This document shows positions 5,045 to 6,655 of a stretch of DNA of 6,655 bases, in pieces (position 1 is the stretch's first letter; every line of letters starts with the position of its first letter). The notes under the pieces are model-generated. The model ran no database searches and was not told where the DNA came from. It saw only the letters and a list, made by a program, of their open reading frames with translations. The DNA comes from Clostridiales bacterium (lineage in GTDB: Bacteria > Bacillota > Clostridia > Tissierellales > Dethiosulfatibacteraceae). The DNA is taken from NCBI GenBank assembly GCA_003446975.1, contig DMAP01000204.1, forward strand, positions 1 through 6,655, written 5' to 3'. A program made the position numbers and the translations under genes.

Positions 5045-6031
5045 ATGTTTAACAAAAAAAGAAGCTTTGCATTGGTATTAGTGATTGTGATGATGGCATC
5101 ACTAATTCTGTCCGGTTGCTCAAGCAATTCAGGTACAACGACAGCAGCAGGATCAAAGTATCCTGAAAAACCGGTCAACCTGGTTGTATGGGGATCACCA
5201 GGTGGTGGCAGTGATATTTTTGGCAGGACTTTGGGGAAAGCAGCTGAAAGTATTTTGGGGAAACCAATCGTTGTAGAAAACAAGCCCGGTGGCGGCGGTG
5301 CTACTGCAATGGCATTTTTGGCAGCAGAAAAAGCTGATGGTTATACATCCTTGGCTGTTACAACAAACCTTGTTCTGACACCACTTACAAAAGGAACACC
5401 CAATAATTTTGAAGACTTTGATCCGGTCATTATGATTGGAAAAGATGCCACTATGACAATCGCAAATTTCGAAGGCGAGTTCCAATCATTGGAAGATGTT
5501 ATAAGAATTGGCAAAGAAAGAACTTTGAAATGGGGTACATTTGGTATAGGGACCACTGACCATGTTGCAGCAGCTATTTTTGAAAAATTGACTGGTATCA
5601 CTGTGGATTTTGTTCCTTTTGATGGCGGTGGAGAAGCCATGGCCGCATTGCTGGGTGGACATATTGATTTGTTGAATGGAAATCCAAGTGAAGTTGCATC
5701 ACAGATTGAAGCTGAACAATTAATAGGACTGGGTATCTACAGCGAGGAAAGACTTGTTAAGTATAGTGATGTGCCAACTTTTGCAGAATTTGGATATGAT
5801 ATAATTGTTGAAACATGGAGAGGCGTGGTCGTTCCTAAAGGAACACCGGATGATGTTAAGAGTAAGCTTTATGAATCATTCAAGGCAGCATTGGAAGATC
5901 CATCCATGGTAAAATACTATGAAGACAATGATATCGTTAAAGAAGTGTTAAACGGTAGTGAATTCAATAGCTTTATCATCGAACAGAATGAGTTCTTTAA
6001 AACAACATTGACTGAAATGGGAATTATATAA
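5045..6031 (+). CDS. tctC: Tripartite tricarboxylate transporter substrate-binding lipoprotein (TctC/Bug family)
   Basis: This 328-residue protein captures an organic anion outside the membrane and hands it to the TctA/TctB permease. The N-terminus is a lipoprotein signal: KKR at 4-6, a hydrophobic stretch 8-22 and lipobox LSGC with lipidated Cys25, followed by a Ser/Thr/Gly-rich linker to about 37. Family signatures are YPEKPVNLVVWGSPGGGSD (39-57; Asp57 in the ligand loop), GKPIVVENKPGGGG (72-85), ADGYT (97-101), GIGTTDHVAAAIFEKLTGI (167-185), VPFDGGGEAMAALLGGHID (190-208), YSDVPTFAEFGYD (240-252) and WRGVVVPKGTP (258-268). The length is typical. The ATG has GGAGGG 5 nt upstream (5034-5039). 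It is first in the operon, behind two GntR-type operators. The ligand is probably a carboxylate, but cannot be named from the sequence. Confidence 0.95.
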   Translation: MFNKKRSFALVLVIVMMASLILSGCSSNSGTTTAAGSKYPEKPVNLVVWGSPGGGSDIFGRTLGKAAESILGKPIVVENKPGGGGATAMAFLAAEKADGYTSLAVTTNLVLTPLTKGTPNNFEDFDPVIMIGKDATMTIANFEGEFQSLEDVIRIGKERTLKWGTFGIGTTDHVAAAIFEKLTGITVDFVPFDGGGEAMAALLGGHIDLLNGNPSEVASQIEAEQLIGLGIYSEERLVKYSDVPTFAEFGYDIIVETWRGVVVPKGTPDDVKSKLYESFKAALEDPSMVKYYEDNDIVKEVLNGSEFNSFIIEQNEFFKTTLTEMGII

Positions 6032-6046
6032 ATAAGCATGAAATTT

Positions 6047-6072
6047 AAGGGTACGAGTCTCTCGTACCCCTT
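6047..6072 (+). other. Intercistronic hairpin between tctC and tctB
   Basis: GGGTACGAG (6049-6057) pairs perfectly with CTCGTACCC (6061-6069) around a 3-nt loop TCT; with C6070 bulged, AA (6047-6048) and TT (6071-6072) extend the stem to 11 bp. No T-tract follows, and the AGGAGG of tctB begins 1 nt after the extended stem. It is more likely a transcript stabiliser or partial attenuator that favours tctC product than a full terminator. Confidence 0.7.
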
Positions 6073-6088
6073 TAGGAGGTTTTGTTAA

Positions 6089-6532
6089 ATGGCTGAAAAA
6101 ATTGCAACGGGAATTTTTTTCGTGCTTGGCGTGATATGGCTGGTCATGTCTTTCTCCCTTGCTTCCAACAACTTTGGAGGAGGAATGGGTTTAGGGCCTG
6201 ATTTTTTCCCAAGGATGCTGGCGCTTATGATGATTATATTCAGCACTGTGCATTTCTTTAAACTTATGAAAAGTCCAAAAGAAGAAGAAATCAAGATCAA
6301 AATATTTAGATTGTCAGCTTATATATTTGCCGCTTGTGTCGCTTATTTGGCACTGGTTGGTTTATTGGGCTATATTGTCACAACATTCTTGTATATTAGT
6401 TTTACGGTTTATCTGATCAGCCATAAAAAATCAATGATGGATATGGTGGCTGCTCTTGTTGCGACGCTATGCTTATATGGCGTATTCCATCTGCTCTTGC
6501 ACGTGCCTTTACCAGAAGGATTTTTCATATAA
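6089..6532 (+). CDS. tctB: Tripartite tricarboxylate transporter small membrane subunit TctB
   Basis: This 147-residue integral membrane protein is the small permease subunit that works with TctA, using an ion gradient to import the ligand delivered by TctC. Hydrophobic segments lie at about 6-24, 41-58, 76-111 (long enough for two helices broken near Gly94) and 117-137, consistent with the 4-5 helix TctB fold. Family marks are GLGPDFFPRMLALMMI (34-49, the conserved GPxFFPR after the first helix), a charged loop KSPKEEEIKIK (61-71), and the C-terminal HVPLPEGFFI (138-147), which is highly typical of TctB. The ATG has AGGAGG (6074-6079) 9 nt upstream. It follows tctC by 57 nt containing the hairpin and precedes tctA by 16 nt. 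Confidence 0.93.
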   Translation: MAEKIATGIFFVLGVIWLVMSFSLASNNFGGGMGLGPDFFPRMLALMMIIFSTVHFFKLMKSPKEEEIKIKIFRLSAYIFAACVAYLALVGLLGYIVTTFLYISFTVYLISHKKSMMDMVAALVATLCLYGVFHLLLHVPLPEGFFI

Positions 6533-6536
6533 AAAC

Positions 6537-6545
6537 AGGAGGTGA
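6537..6545 (+). promoter_or_regulatory. Full-length Shine-Dalgarno sequence fixing the tctA start
   Basis: AGGAGGTGA is complementary to the 16S rRNA 3' end over nine bases, with the ATG at 6549 at good distance (6 nt from AGGAGG). It supports a start for the truncated gene that follows. Confidence 0.85.
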
Positions 6546-6548
6546 AAT

Positions 6549-6655
6549 ATGGATTTAGGATTATTGTTAAACGGATTTGTGGAAATATTAATACCTTATA
6601 ATATTATGATTACATTCTTTGGTGTTCTAATGGGGATGCTTTTTGGAGCGTTGCC
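6549..6655 (+). CDS. tctA: Tripartite tricarboxylate transporter large membrane subunit TctA, 3'-truncated by window edge
   Basis: Only the first 35 codons plus two bases are visible. The product would be the large (about 500 residue) multi-helix permease subunit that forms the transport pathway. The fragment has the family's typical beginning: MDLGLLLNGF, a hydrophobic stretch with an IPYN segment (15-18), then ITFFGVLMGMLFGALP (21-36; the final Pro codon is read from the two bases CC), which matches the conserved G-x-x-x-G-x-x-x-GxLP at the end of the first helix in TctA proteins. Its place directly after tctC and tctB confirms the call. The rest of the gene lies outside the window. Confidence 0.88.
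   Translation, partial: MDLGLLLNGFVEILIPYNIMITFFGVLMGMLFGAL

Noticed and set aside
1..6655. Mobile elements, defence systems, CRISPR, tRNA or rRNA
   Set aside because: No transposase, integrase, repeat-spacer array, cloverleaf-like segment or rRNA-like sequence was seen on either strand by reading; no gap without a gene exceeds about 260 bases.

Overview
The window looks like ordinary chromosome from an AT-rich, low-GC Gram-positive bacterium, most likely a member of the Clostridia. The support is strong AGGAGG-type ribosome binding sites before most genes, sigma-A promoters with near-consensus boxes, a GntR/FCD regulator, and a solute-binding protein made as a lipoprotein (lipobox LSGC) rather than as a free periplasmic protein. 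No tRNA, rRNA, CRISPR array, insertion sequence or phage gene is visible. All seven complete protein genes and both partial ones lie on the + strand.

Layout: (1) 1-1227 holds the 3' part of a HAD-family phosphatase gene followed after 3 nt by a sirtuin (Sir2/CobB) gene, almost certainly co-translated, and closed by an AT-rich terminator-like hairpin. (2) 1323-3321 is a single-gene unit with an extended -10 promoter, a 629-residue divergent glutamine synthetase family protein with a long C-terminal extension, and a clear rho-independent terminator. (3) 3323-4000 is a RimJ/RimL-type GNAT acetyltransferase, possibly preceded by an 8-codon leader ORF. (4) 4029-4786 is a GntR/FCD repressor gene driven by a perfect consensus promoter (TTGACA-17-TATAAT). 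(5) 4811-6655 is a tripartite tricarboxylate transporter (TTT) operon in the order tctC (binding lipoprotein), tctB (small membrane subunit), tctA (large membrane subunit, cut by the window edge).

The most informative part is 4029-5044. A 15-bp palindrome, GGGATA-CAA-TATCCC, occurs perfectly at 4829-4843 and almost perfectly at 4921-4935 upstream of tctC, and a third, one-sided copy (GGGATACA plus a degenerate right half) lies at 4084-4098 between the gntR promoter and its ribosome binding site. I read this as the operator set of the adjacent GntR regulator, which would control both itself and the transporter operon in response to an organic acid. The hairpin between tctC and tctB would let the binding protein be made in excess over the membrane subunits. 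The transported substrate cannot be read from the sequence.

I did not find a clearly new kind of system. The items most worth following up are the unrecognised operator and its GntR circuit, and the divergent glutamine synthetase.
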